Shown here one piece after another: positions 54,430 to 62,892 of a DNA stretch of 64,000 bases. The notes beneath the pieces are model-generated. The model saw nothing but the letters and a program-made list of their open reading frames with translations. It was not told the origin of the DNA and did not search any database. The DNA is taken from NCBI GenBank assembly GCA_965213735.1, contig CBDCAB010000006.1:2108001-2172000 (forward strand), read 5' to 3'. The translations under genes and the position numbers were made by a program. Source of the DNA: CALDTK01 sp965213735 (GTDB taxonomy: Bacteria; Bacteroidota; Bacteroidia; Chitinophagales; Saprospiraceae). The stretch's first letter is position 1. Each line of letters begins with the position of its first letter.

Positions 54430-55842
54430 ATGAAGTACGACGTCATCATCATCGGTTCTGGCCCAGGAGGCTATGTAGCTGCGATTCGCTGCGCCCAATT
54501 GGGTTTGAAAACCGCGATCATCGAGCGCTACCCTACCCTCGGCGGCACCTGCCTCAATGTGGGTTGCATCCCTTCCAAAGCACTGCTCGACAGCTCGGAG
54601 CATTACCATGATGCGGCGCACCGATTTGAAGAGCATGGCATCAAGCTCGATAACCTCGAGGTGGATATGCCGCAAATGATGTCACGCAAAGATGGCGTGG
54701 TCGACCAGATGACTAAAGGGGTTGGCTTCTTAATGAAGAAGAACAAGATTGAAGTTATCCATGGCCATGGATCCTTTGTCGATCCTCACACGATTTCGGT
54801 GGCTGGAGAAGATGGTAAAACGCAAGAGTTATCTGCTGAGAAGATTATCATTGCCACGGGTTCTAAACCAATCGCTCCACCAGCATTTAATTACGATAAG
54901 AAACGTATTATCACATCAACAGAAGCACTTACCATTCAAACCATTCCCCAATCAATGGTGGTAATTGGTGGTGGGGTAATTGGTCTTGAGTTAGGGAGTG
55001 TTTATGCACGCTTAGGTACAGAGGTACAAGTTATTGAATATGCTGATCGTATTATTGCCGGCATGGACGGTGATTGCTCGAAGGAGTTGATGCGTTCGCT
55101 CAAGAAGCTAGGTGTGAAGTTTCACCTCAAGCACGCCGTCAAAACTGTTGAAGCCAAGGGTAAGGACAAGGTGACAGTCAGCTATGCTCCACGTGATAAG
55201 GATGATCAGGTACAAACCATAGAGGCTGACTACTGCCTGATCGCGATTGGTCGGCAGCCGTATACCGATAAGCTCGGACTAGAGAACGTACCTGGGGTTG
55301 CGCTCGACAATAAAGGTAGAGTCGAGGTGAATGAATACCTGCAAACGGGTGTGCCACACATCTATGCGATTGGTGATGTCATTAAAGGTGCGATGTTGGC
55401 TCATAAAGCGGAAGAAGAAGGTGTGTTTGTGGCGGAGCATATAATGGGTCAAAAGCCACACATTAATTATAACTTGATTCCTGGGGTAGTGTATACCTGG
55501 CCAGAAGTTGCTGGTGTGGGTCAGACGGAAGAGCAACTCAAAGAAGCTGGTGTGGCCTTTAAGTCTGGGAAGTTCCCCTACAAGGCACTCGGTCGCGCAC
55601 ATGCGAGTATGGATACGGAAGGCATGATTAAAATTTTAGCTGACGCCAAAACAGATGAGGTTCTGGGTGTGCATATGGTTGGTGCTCGTGTCGCGGATTT
55701 AATTGCTGAGGCTGTGGCGGTGATGGAATTTCGCGGTTCTGCTGAGGATATCGCGCGGATGAGTCATGCGCACCCGACCTATGGCGAGGCTGTGAAGGAA
55801 GCTGCTCTTGCTGCTACTGGGGCACGGGCCTTACATGTGTAG
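54430..55842 (+). CDS. lpdA: Dihydrolipoyl dehydrogenase
   Basis: 470-residue FAD flavoprotein disulfide reductase, the E3 of 2-oxoacid dehydrogenase complexes and the glycine-cleavage system. FAD motif IIGSGPGGYVAA (7-18), redox Cys41/Cys46 in GGTCLNVGCIPSKAL, NAD motif VIGGGVIGLELGSVYARLG (~178), and the active-site His-Glu pair in SHAHPTYGEAVKEA. Full length. It begins 33 bases after the PSP1 gene. Third-position composition drifts to AT-rich in the middle (about 54830-55540) compared with the flanks. Confidence 0.96.
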   Translation: MKYDVIIIGSGPGGYVAAIRCAQLGLKTAIIERYPTLGGTCLNVGCIPSKALLDSSEHYHDAAHRFEEHGIKLDNLEVDMPQMMSRKDGVVDQMTKGVGFLMKKNKIEVIHGHGSFVDPHTISVAGEDGKTQELSAEKIIIATGSKPIAPPAFNYDKKRIITSTEALTIQTIPQSMVVIGGGVIGLELGSVYARLGTEVQVIEYADRIIAGMDGDCSKELMRSLKKLGVKFHLKHAVKTVEAKGKDKVTVSYAPRDKDDQVQTIEADYCLIAIGRQPYTDKLGLENVPGVALDNKGRVEVNEYLQTGVPHIYAIGDVIKGAMLAHKAEEEGVFVAEHIMGQKPHINYNLIPGVVYTWPEVAGVGQTEEQLKEAGVAFKSGKFPYKALGRAHASMDTEGMIKILADAKTDEVLGVHMVGARVADLIAEAVAVMEFRGSAEDIARMSHAHPTYGEAVKEAALAATGARALHV

Positions 55843-55910
55843 GGGCAGGGCTGAGCGCAATATTGTGCTTAGGCTAGGTGCTCCTTGGCCGTTGATCGCC
55901 GGGTAAAGAA

Positions 55911-55955
55911 GCCTGCGGCGCGGGTGCCTGCGGCGCGTGTGCCTGCGGCGCTAAG
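55911..55955. repeat. Three 15-nt tandem repeats, GC-rich
   Basis: Units GCCTGCGGCGCGGGT, GCCTGCGGCGCGTGT and GCCTGCGGCGCTAAG in the region after lpdA. Non-coding as far as can be seen. Confidence 0.85.
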
Positions 55956-56042
55956 AAGCCTCCGGCGGGTCCGTGACGATGGATCTCCGCGCCCAAAGCA
56001 TAATGCCTCTATGCGCCTTTGTGAGAAGCTACACCATGCTTG

Positions 56043-56140
56043 CCAGCGCCCAGCACCCAGCATCCAGCATCCAGCACCCAGCACCCAGAACCCAGAACCT
56101 AGCACCCAGCTCCCAGCACCCAGCACCTAGCACCTAGCAC
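56043..56140. repeat. Heptanucleotide array, 14 units of CCAGCAC
   Basis: Fourteen consecutive 7-mers with consensus CCAGCAC and variants such as CCAGCAT, CCAGAAC and CTAGCAC. Another unit sits at 56176-56182, beyond the palindrome at 56144-56167. Confidence 0.92.
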
Positions 56141-56143
56141 CCA

Positions 56144-56167
56144 CCTGACCACAAAATTGTGGTCAGG
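56144..56167. repeat. 24-bp palindrome within the heptamer region
   Basis: CCTGACCACAA and TTGTGGTCAGG form perfect 11-bp arms around two A residues. There is no T-run after it, so it is not an obvious terminator. It splits the heptamer array from a further CCAGCAC unit. Confidence 0.8.
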
Positions 56168-56357
56168 CAAGCCACCCAGCACCCAAATATCCCCTACATC
56201 ACCAACGAATTAAAATATACTACTCTCAGAATATCTCATCATTAATAATTAGAAATAGTCCACCTCCAAATCGCTAAAGTGAAACCAAATAACTGCCGCT
56301 TTATAATGCCCTAACATAACTCCAACTACTTCGCCCCCACAATAAACCCAAGCTCAC
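56168..56357. other. Intergenic region upstream of the PhoX-like gene
   Basis: AT-rich stretch between the repeats and the PhoX-like gene. No exact TAnnTTTG element is present. Confidence 0.4.
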
Positions 56358-58271
56358 ATGCGCAAATTACTTGCCCCTCTCGCAACAGCTGGCCTCTTGG
56401 CCACTGTCGCAAATGCTCAAACGATCTTCAACGAGACGATCGACATGCCGGCCGGCTTCGTCACCGACGAGGTCGTGCTGCCGCCAAGCCCGCTGTCCAC
56501 CCAAGTCCTCTTCGTAGGCGGGGTAGACATCGTCCAAGCTCCCGGTGCCTACGGATACCCTGCCGGACCAGCCATTGCCAAAGAATGGCACGACTTCATC
56601 GGCTTTACGCCAGACGACGGCTCTAGTGACCTCGGCTGGATATCCGTCAACCACGAAATGATCTACCGCGACGACCTCCTCGGCGACGGTGGAGGTATGA
56701 CGGTCTTCAAGGTCAAGAGAGCCAACGATGGTTCGCTTGAAATAGTCGACCAAGCACTTCCCGACGGACGCGCAGGAAAATTCTTCGGCGTTGACTTCGC
56801 CAATACCGTCGGTGAAACAGGCATGAACTGCGGTGGCATTTCCAGCCGCGTCGATGGTCGAATTTGGACTGCTGAAGAGTGGTTCCGCACCTCCAACACA
56901 AGCATCAACACCGGCAATACCAGTAGCTCGAGCTTCCCACTAACTGTCGGCAACCGCGACAACCAGGGCGTTCGTGATACAGCTGACTTCACGATTGATG
57001 CACCTGAATTTCCAGAGTTCAACGGCCGGACCCTCAAGAAGTATGAGAACTTCAACTATATGGTCGAAATCGATCCGCGTGAAGCAAAGGCTATCCGCAA
57101 ACAGTACAACTGGGGCCGCCAGCCTTTCGAAGGTGGCGCTGTTGAAGGCTCAAACGAGGTGATCTACTTCGGACCCGACAATACCCCCGGATTCTTCGGA
57201 ATGTTCGTGGCCGCTACTCCCGGTGACTTTACTCGTGGCACCACCTTCGTGTACAAGCACGACAAGCAAGGCTACAAGTGGGTACCTATTTGGGGAGCTG
57301 ATGACCTCCTCGACCACCATGGTGTAGCAGCTCAAAAAGGTGCCACCATGTTCAACCGCATCGAGTGGGTTGCCATCGATGATACTGATAATTCCGTCTA
57401 CTTTACAGAGACTGGCCGCGACCGCCCCGGCAGTCGTTTCCAAAATGGACTCGATCAAGGTGCAGTCATGGATCCGTACCATACTGCTCGTGCCCAATCA
57501 CTGGGCTTGAGCTCAGCTACAGATCGCGACTATCCAGACCTCTATGGTCGCATCTGGAAGTACGATCCGGTACAGGATACGGCCTATGTATTTCTCGAAG
57601 GTGGACCTGATTTCGCAACGAGTCCAGACATAGCCAATTACCCCGACAAGCATCTTTCTAATCCTGATGGATTGAATTTCATGCGCATCGACGGGGTGCA
57701 GTTTATGGTGATTAACGAAGACCTCAATGGAACTTCTGGAGGACGCGTACCTGACGGCGTTAGCAACAGGACCTGTGAGCTTTGGTTGCTCGATATGCGC
57801 ATTCAAAATCCGACTGTAGATGACCTTATTCGCCTCACAGCAGTACCGCGCGGTGCTGAGGTGACAGGGGCGATGCCTACACCAGATGGAAAGAGCTTGC
57901 TCGTGAATGTGCAGCACCCAAATGCATCCAATCCATTTCCGTACAATCACTCGCTGACCTTAGCCATCAACGGCTTCGATCAGGTTACGGTAGGAGCGCC
58001 TAGCCGTGCGAACAACGACCCAAGTGCACCAGCTCGGCTCGAACTCGATCCTGAGGTGCTTGACAACGGTGAGTTTGGGGTATACCCGAACCCAACCCTG
58101 CGCTCGATTCGCCTCACGGGCGGTGAGCAAGATATTGCGATCTACAATGCTCAGGGCCAGCGCGTACTCGTGCGCCGTGGTGTGACGTCGGTAGACGTGA
58201 GCGAGCTAGCCGCAGGCGCGTACATCGTGCGCAACGGGACCGGTGATTCGGTTCGCCTGATCGTTGAGTAA
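56358..58271 (+). CDS. PhoX/DUF839-family secreted protein with T9SS sorting domain
   Basis: 637 residues: signal peptide (MRKLLAPLATAGLLATVANA) and a DUF839/PhoX-like beta-propeller spanning ~25-545. Recognisable segments are GWISVNHEMIYRD, MNCGGISSRVDGRIWTAEEW, VFLEGGPDFATSPD and LSNPDGLNF, and MPTPDGKSLLVNVQHPNA. Known PhoX enzymes are calcium- and iron-dependent phosphatases; substrate and activity of this member are unproven. The C-terminus (~565-637, FGVYPNPTLRSIRLTGGEQD) is a sorting domain. A terminator follows and then the peroxidase-like gene. Confidence 0.9.
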   Translation: MRKLLAPLATAGLLATVANAQTIFNETIDMPAGFVTDEVVLPPSPLSTQVLFVGGVDIVQAPGAYGYPAGPAIAKEWHDFIGFTPDDGSSDLGWISVNHEMIYRDDLLGDGGGMTVFKVKRANDGSLEIVDQALPDGRAGKFFGVDFANTVGETGMNCGGISSRVDGRIWTAEEWFRTSNTSINTGNTSSSSFPLTVGNRDNQGVRDTADFTIDAPEFPEFNGRTLKKYENFNYMVEIDPREAKAIRKQYNWGRQPFEGGAVEGSNEVIYFGPDNTPGFFGMFVAATPGDFTRGTTFVYKHDKQGYKWVPIWGADDLLDHHGVAAQKGATMFNRIEWVAIDDTDNSVYFTETGRDRPGSRFQNGLDQGAVMDPYHTARAQSLGLSSATDRDYPDLYGRIWKYDPVQDTAYVFLEGGPDFATSPDIANYPDKHLSNPDGLNFMRIDGVQFMVINEDLNGTSGGRVPDGVSNRTCELWLLDMRIQNPTVDDLIRLTAVPRGAEVTGAMPTPDGKSLLVNVQHPNASNPFPYNHSLTLAINGFDQVTVGAPSRANNDPSAPARLELDPEVLDNGEFGVYPNPTLRSIRLTGGEQDIAIYNAQGQRVLVRRGVTSVDVSELAAGAYIVRNGTGDSVRLIVE

Positions 58272-58290
58272 ATAAGCTGAACCACATGGA

Positions 58291-58327
58291 TGTCCTGGGG
58301 GAATTAATTCCTTCAGGGCATTTTTTA
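58291..58327 (+). terminator. Intrinsic terminator between the PhoX-like and peroxidase-like genes
   Basis: An imperfect hairpin (TGTCCTGGGGGAATT with AATTCCTTCAGGGCA) followed by six Ts. The T-run ends 11 bases before the next start codon. Confidence 0.75.
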
Positions 58328-58337
58328 ATTTTTCTCG

Positions 58338-60164
58338 ATGCGTTACATTGGAGTTTTACTTACTCTTGTTGGATGTGGTTTCTTAATCCAGCACGTCCCT
58401 CAAACTGATGAGGCTGTCGCTTTATCGGAGGTGAAGGCAAAATATCAAAGTAATTTGGTGGCGTGGTCTACGCTTGCCATAGCTTTAGATGATGTATCCC
58501 AGCAGTCTTTGCAGGCTCATCACATTGCACTCCGCGAAGCATTTAAGCGCGTAGAGTGGCTGGCGACTTACTATGATGAAGGTGCGATCAACAGGTATAT
58601 AAATGGAGCTCCGCTGCCGAGCGTGGAGCAGAAGGTTGCTGAACTTCGCATTTTAGAACCTAAAGGATTTCAAGTTTTAGAAGAGCTGATATATGGCTCT
58701 GAGATTGACAGTACCACGCTCATGTTGTACAACGATTTGTTGCACGATACCCAGACGGTGGTGCGTGATTTACAGCGGCGATCGCTCACGCACGCAGATG
58801 TGTTTGCGGCCGCTCGGTATGAACTGATTCGCATTTTTACCCAGGGAGTGACTGGCTTTGATACGCCTTCAAGTGGGCGTGCGCTCCAAGAGAGCGCGCT
58901 TGCCTTAGCCAGTGTGCAGGCGGGTATTGCTCCGCTGCTCGAAGCGAAAGCCGGCCTTTCACCTCAGCTTCGTGATGATATCTATGCAGCGTTTGCAGCC
59001 GGAGGGCAGCAGCTTACAGCGAGCAATTTTGATAGCTTTAATCGACTCCAGTTTTTGCGTACATGCATAGATCCGCTATACGACATGTTGCTTACCGTAC
59101 ATCAAGTCTATGGAGCGGAAATGCCAAGTGAACGAAATACCATTTCTCCAGCGCATAATTATGAAAGCCGTAGCTTGTTTTCAGACGATTTTCTCAATGA
59201 TTACTACTTTGCAGGTCAGCCCGCTTTTGATAGCTTGTTTTCTCAAAAGCTTGCATTAGGTAAACAGCTATTTTTCGACAAATCTCTCAGTGCTGGAGGA
59301 AAATTGTCGTGTGCAACTTGTCACGTCCCTGAGCTTGGCTTTAGTGATGGGTATGTAACGAGCATCGGGAATGATGGCAAACCTTTAGCGAGAAATGCTC
59401 CAACCTTAATTGGCGCCGTGTATGCCGAGCGATACTTTACTGATATGCGTGAGCCTACACTTGCTCGCCAAATTCGCCATGTCGTGCAAGATGAACACGA
59501 GTTCGGCACCACTTACTTAACAATTTTAGACAGCTTACGCCAAAACTCGGTTTATCGTGCCGCCTTCGCTAGTGCTTACGCCGATGTAGCCGAGGAATAT
59601 CAAATAAGTACGTACAGTTTAAGTGATGCCCTTGCGAGTTATGTGCGAAGTCTGCACAGCAACTCATCACCGGTAGATCGTTACATACGTGGTGAACTTG
59701 CTGAACTGCCGGACGAGGTAAAACGAGGATTTAACTTGTTTACAGGAAAGGCTGTCTGTGCAACATGCCACTTTGCCCCCACTTGGGCAGGTTTGGTGCC
59801 TCCCTTTTATCGAGAGACAGAGTCTGAAGTACTTGGAGTACCGACCGAATGGCCCGTTACCGACAGTACCACACTCGACTATGATCTGGGTCGCATCGGC
59901 AGCGGACGCCCGCTCGACAATGCCCCATTCTATGTGGCTAGTTTTAAAACTCCAAGCGTACGTAATGTGGCCTTGACAGCACCCTATATGCATAATGGCG
60001 TCATGGATTCTCTAGCGCAAGTAGTAGATTTTTATCAGCGTGGTGGTGGTGCGGGATTGGGCTTAAATGTTCCACACCAAACGCTTCCCTTTGACAGCCT
60101 TAGCTTAAATGCTCAAGAGCAGGCGGATTTAGTTGCGTTTATGCGGGCCTTGACAGACGAGTAA
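58338..60164 (+). CDS. Di-haem cytochrome c peroxidase with long N-terminal helical domain
   Basis: 608 residues; lipoprotein-like start (MRYIGVLLTLVGCGF). The C-terminal half (~300-608) is a MauG/CcpA-type di-haem peroxidase with two CxxCH sites, SCATCHVPELGF near 327 and CATCHFAPTW near 473, and TPSVRNVALTAPYMHNGVMD. The N-terminal ~270 residues are helical and carry REAFKRVEWLATYYDEGAIN, ELRILEPKGFQVLEEL and related segments, similar to imelysin/EfeO-type iron-uptake-associated proteins. The fusion would place a metal-related domain on a periplasmic peroxidase (inference). Usual CCPs are ~320 residues. Confidence 0.88.
   Translation: MRYIGVLLTLVGCGFLIQHVPQTDEAVALSEVKAKYQSNLVAWSTLAIALDDVSQQSLQAHHIALREAFKRVEWLATYYDEGAINRYINGAPLPSVEQKVAELRILEPKGFQVLEELIYGSEIDSTTLMLYNDLLHDTQTVVRDLQRRSLTHADVFAAARYELIRIFTQGVTGFDTPSSGRALQESALALASVQAGIAPLLEAKAGLSPQLRDDIYAAFAAGGQQLTASNFDSFNRLQFLRTCIDPLYDMLLTVHQVYGAEMPSERNTISPAHNYESRSLFSDDFLNDYYFAGQPAFDSLFSQKLALGKQLFFDKSLSAGGKLSCATCHVPELGFSDGYVTSIGNDGKPLARNAPTLIGAVYAERYFTDMREPTLARQIRHVVQDEHEFGTTYLTILDSLRQNSVYRAAFASAYADVAEEYQISTYSLSDALASYVRSLHSNSSPVDRYIRGELAELPDEVKRGFNLFTGKAVCATCHFAPTWAGLVPPFYRETESEVLGVPTEWPVTDSTTLDYDLGRIGSGRPLDNAPFYVASFKTPSVRNVALTAPYMHNGVMDSLAQVVDFYQRGGGAGLGLNVPHQTLPFDSLSLNAQEQADLVAFMRALTDE
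59531..59546 (-). repeat. Iterated 16-mer, 1 mismatch
   Basis: CAGCTTACGCCAAAAC in the peroxidase gene, read as LRQNS. Confidence 0.7.
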
Positions 60165-60171
60165 ATACTAA

Positions 60172-61173
60172 TCATTGAGGCAGCTCAGCATGCTCAGGTT
60201 CCGCAGGAGTAGTATCTAGCTGGTTGATAGAGGTGGGGTTTTGGCGTAAGCTGGCTGCTATACCCACTCCCAGTACAACTACTATAACGCCAAGTGAAGC
60301 CCAAGCAGGAATATGAATATAATGGACCAGCAGAATTTTGACTGCTACAAAAGCGAGTACCACCACCAGCGCATACTTAAGCAGGTGAAATCGATCCATC
60401 ATACTCGCCAATACAAAGTAGAGCGAGCGAAGCCCGAGAATGGCAAGAATATTAGATGAGAAGACGATAAAAGGATCGCGCGTAATCGCAAAGATAGCCG
60501 GAATAGAATCGAAAGCGAAAATGATATCAGTAGTCTCTATTACGAGTAGCGCAACAAAGGCAGGCGTAGCCATACGAATACCATCTTCAATAATAAAGAA
60601 TTGATCATCATGATGCTGATTGGTAACAGGATAAATTTTCCGAAATGCCTTGACTATAGGACTCTGTTCTGGATCTACCTCACCTCCACCAGAACTCCAC
60701 ATTTTGTAAGCGCTATAGAGTAAGATGGCGCCAAAGACGTAGGTGATCCACTCGAATCGCTCGAGTAAGACACTACCCACAGCGATCATTGCTCCCCGAA
60801 ACACGACTGCACCGATAATGCCCCAAAACAAAACGCGGTGCTGATAGCGCGGGGCAATGCCGAAATACGTGAAGATGAGCGCGATGACAAACACATTGTC
60901 CATCGACAGACTCAGCTCGACGAGGTAGCCGCTGAGGTACTGCACGGCAGCTTGATTGCCGGTGAGAGCGGTGCCAACCTCTTGGCCGAGCCCCAACCAA
61001 TGGTTTTCGTAACCGAAGTAGATAAATGCGGCGAAGCCAAGCCCAATCGTCGACCAGAGGGCCGTCCACTTAAAGGCCTCTTTGGTTTGAATGACGTGCG
61101 GATTCTTGTTGAACACCCCCAGATCGAGCGCGAGGAAGGTGCAAACCAGCACGATGAAGATGATCCAGATCAA
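60172..61173 (-). CDS. TerC/Alx-family integral membrane protein
   Basis: 333 residues, start TTG 61173. Seven to nine membrane segments with TerC landmarks LSMDNVFVIALIF (~89-101), RVLFWGIIGAVVFRGAMI (~112-129), VIETTDIIFAFDSIPAIFAI (~206-225) and FSSNILAILGLRSLYF (~237-252). The acidic residues in the membrane fit a metal-ion transporter; family members export manganese or relate to tellurite resistance. The C-terminal tail carries the iterated motif at 60238-60253. It is divergent from atpB and convergent, with seven bases between, with the peroxidase gene. Confidence 0.92.
   Translation of the reverse strand: MIWIIFIVLVCTFLALDLGVFNKNPHVIQTKEAFKWTALWSTIGLGFAAFIYFGYENHWLGLGQEVGTALTGNQAAVQYLSGYLVELSLSMDNVFVIALIFTYFGIAPRYQHRVLFWGIIGAVVFRGAMIAVGSVLLERFEWITYVFGAILLYSAYKMWSSGGGEVDPEQSPIVKAFRKIYPVTNQHHDDQFFIIEDGIRMATPAFVALLVIETTDIIFAFDSIPAIFAITRDPFIVFSSNILAILGLRSLYFVLASMMDRFHLLKYALVVVLAFVAVKILLVHYIHIPAWASLGVIVVVLGVGIAASLRQNPTSINQLDTTPAEPEHAELPQ
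60238..60253 (+). repeat. Iterated 16-mer, 1 mismatch
   Basis: GTTTTGGCGTAAGCTG near the 3' end of the TerC gene, read on the minus strand as SLRQN. Confidence 0.7.
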
Positions 61174-61280
61174 GGGGGCGGCATTGTGTTGACGACAACA
61201 ACACGGGAAGCGGGCTTTGTTTGTTAGCTAGGGATTGCAATTGCACGACTGGAGGGCACTACCACTTCCCTAAATCTTAC

Positions 61281-61288
61281 TACTTTTG
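61281..61288 (+). promoter_or_regulatory. Bacteroidota -7 promoter element for the atp operon
   Basis: TACTTTTG is an exact TAnnTTTG match 32 bases upstream of the atpB ATG at 61321. It supports that ATG over the TTG at 61297, which would lie at the predicted transcription start. No convincing -33 TTTG is seen. Confidence 0.55.
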
Positions 61289-61320
61289 CCGCCGATTTGA
61301 AAACGCCTCGGCAATTCGGT

Positions 61321-62577
61321 ATGTACAACCGCCTTCTCCAGTTCTTTCTGGTCATCGTGATGGCCCTGGCCCTGCTGCCGAGCAGCGCCCACGCCGCGGA
61401 GGATATGCCCTACTCACAGCAGGTGATGCACCACATCTCCGATGCGAACGAGTTTCACGTTTGGGGCGACATCCACATCCCGCTGCCAATCATTGCTTGG
61501 AGTAAAGAAGATGGTCTGTTTACAGGCATGTCGAGCATGTTCTATGCGCACGAGGGCGAAGAGCACCATCCCCATGTGGGCGCCGGTGAACATACTGTGT
61601 CTACTCACGCCCCAACCTTGGTTCATGAAGGCTACTTTCTCGATCACGGTGTACTGCGGCGGCTTAGCGATGCACAAGCGCGAGCAACAGTAACGCACAT
61701 CGATGATCTCGAAATGCGTGAGGTGGGTGGTGAGGAAATTCTCATGGCAGTTAGTGAAGGCAGCGCTTATGCAGTGTCGGATGCATCGACCTTGCTCGGA
61801 TTTAGCAACTGGATTGATTTTTCAATCACTAAAAATGTCGCCACGATGATTATGGCGATGCTGGCTTTCGGATTCATTTTTATCGCCGTCCGCAACGGAT
61901 ACAAAAAAAATCATGGACGTGCACCTAGCGGCATTCAAAGCTTTTTTGAGCCCATCATCATGTTTGTGCGCGATGATATTGCCAAAGCAATGATAGGGCC
62001 TAAATGGGAGAAGTATTTTCCCTTTTTGTGCACGCTTTTCTTTTTCATATTACTAGTTAATTTGTTTGGCCTCATTCCCATTGCACCTTTCGGGGCCAAT
62101 GTGACAGGAAATATTGGCCTGACGCTGGCACTGGCTATCGTGACCTTTGTTGTTGTCAATTTGAGTGGCAATCGCCATTACTGGGGACACATTCTATGGA
62201 TGCCTGGGGTGCCCTGGCTCCTCAAGCCGTTGATGACCATTATTGAGGTAATCGGTGTATTTGTGAAGCCATTCACGCTGATGATTCGTCTGTTTGCTAA
62301 TATCACGGCAGGACACATCATCATCTTGAGTTTGATTGGTTTGATTTTCTTGTTTGGCAACAATGGCGAGAGCATTGGCGGCACGGCCGCTGGTGCAGCA
62401 CTTGCAATCCCGTTTGTTTTCGTCATGAACTTGCTGGAGCTATTCGTAGCCTTCCTGCAGGCTTTCATTTTCACGCTACTCAGTGCGCTCTACATCGGTG
62501 GGGCAGTTGAGGAGCATCACCACACAGAGCACGAGCATGAGCTCGATGGGTCCGAAGTGGCTCACGTGCCTGCTTAA
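61321..62577 (+). CDS. atpB: F-type ATP synthase subunit a
   Basis: 418 residues, proton half-channel of Fo. The start ATG at 61321 opens a signal-like leader (MYNRLLQFFLVIVMALALLP ending AHAA), the usual extended form in Bacteroidota. After a ~140-residue periplasmic extension come the membrane helices; the essential Arg is in FTLMIRLFANITAGH. Both ends are histidine-rich, EGEEHHPHVGAGEH near residue 80 and EEHHHTEHEHE at the C-terminus. It heads the operon a-c-b-delta; an AtpI-like gene is not seen just upstream. Confidence 0.95.
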   Translation: MYNRLLQFFLVIVMALALLPSSAHAAEDMPYSQQVMHHISDANEFHVWGDIHIPLPIIAWSKEDGLFTGMSSMFYAHEGEEHHPHVGAGEHTVSTHAPTLVHEGYFLDHGVLRRLSDAQARATVTHIDDLEMREVGGEEILMAVSEGSAYAVSDASTLLGFSNWIDFSITKNVATMIMAMLAFGFIFIAVRNGYKKNHGRAPSGIQSFFEPIIMFVRDDIAKAMIGPKWEKYFPFLCTLFFFILLVNLFGLIPIAPFGANVTGNIGLTLALAIVTFVVVNLSGNRHYWGHILWMPGVPWLLKPLMTIIEVIGVFVKPFTLMIRLFANITAGHIIILSLIGLIFLFGNNGESIGGTAAGAALAIPFVFVMNLLELFVAFLQAFIFTLLSALYIGGAVEEHHHTEHEHELDGSEVAHVPA

Positions 62578-62615
62578 GCAGATTCGTTTTTTTCATCTTT
62601 TCAATCCATTTCATC

Positions 62616-62837
62616 ATGGTAGCAGGAGGACTAGCAGCAATTGGAGCAGGACTAGCCGTTATCGGCGCAGGCTTGGGTATTGGTCAAATTGGCGGTCGCG
62701 CCATGGATGCCATAGCCCGTCAGCCTGAGGCTTCGGGAGACATTCGTACGACGATGATTATCGCCGCCGCCCTCGTTGAGGGTGCAGCACTCTTCGCCAT
62801 CGTAGTCGCCCTTATCCGTCCAGATTCAGTTGTCTAA
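62616..62837 (+). CDS. atpE: F-type ATP synthase subunit c
   Basis: 73-residue hairpin of two hydrophobic helices. Helix 1 is Gly-rich (GAGLAVIGAGLGIGQIGG), the loop is ARQPE, and the ion-binding carboxylate is Glu55 in AALVEGAALFA. The Ser/Thr ligand after the Glu that marks sodium-specific rings is absent, so proton coupling is expected. It is 38 bases after atpB. Confidence 0.96.
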   Translation: MVAGGLAAIGAGLAVIGAGLGIGQIGGRAMDAIARQPEASGDIRTTMIIAAALVEGAALFAIVVALIRPDSVV

Positions 62838-62892
62838 GGTATTACCCATTCTCGCTGAAACGCGGGATTGACTACGGTAACACCAAGCAAAT

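Noticed and set aside
55869..56130. Overlapping frames through the heptamer and 15-nt repeats
   Set aside because: Both strands are open only because of the low-complexity repeats; the translated products are repetitive and unlike any protein.
56043..56140. Possible CRISPR array
   Set aside because: The units are contiguous 7-mers without spacers, and no cas genes are present.
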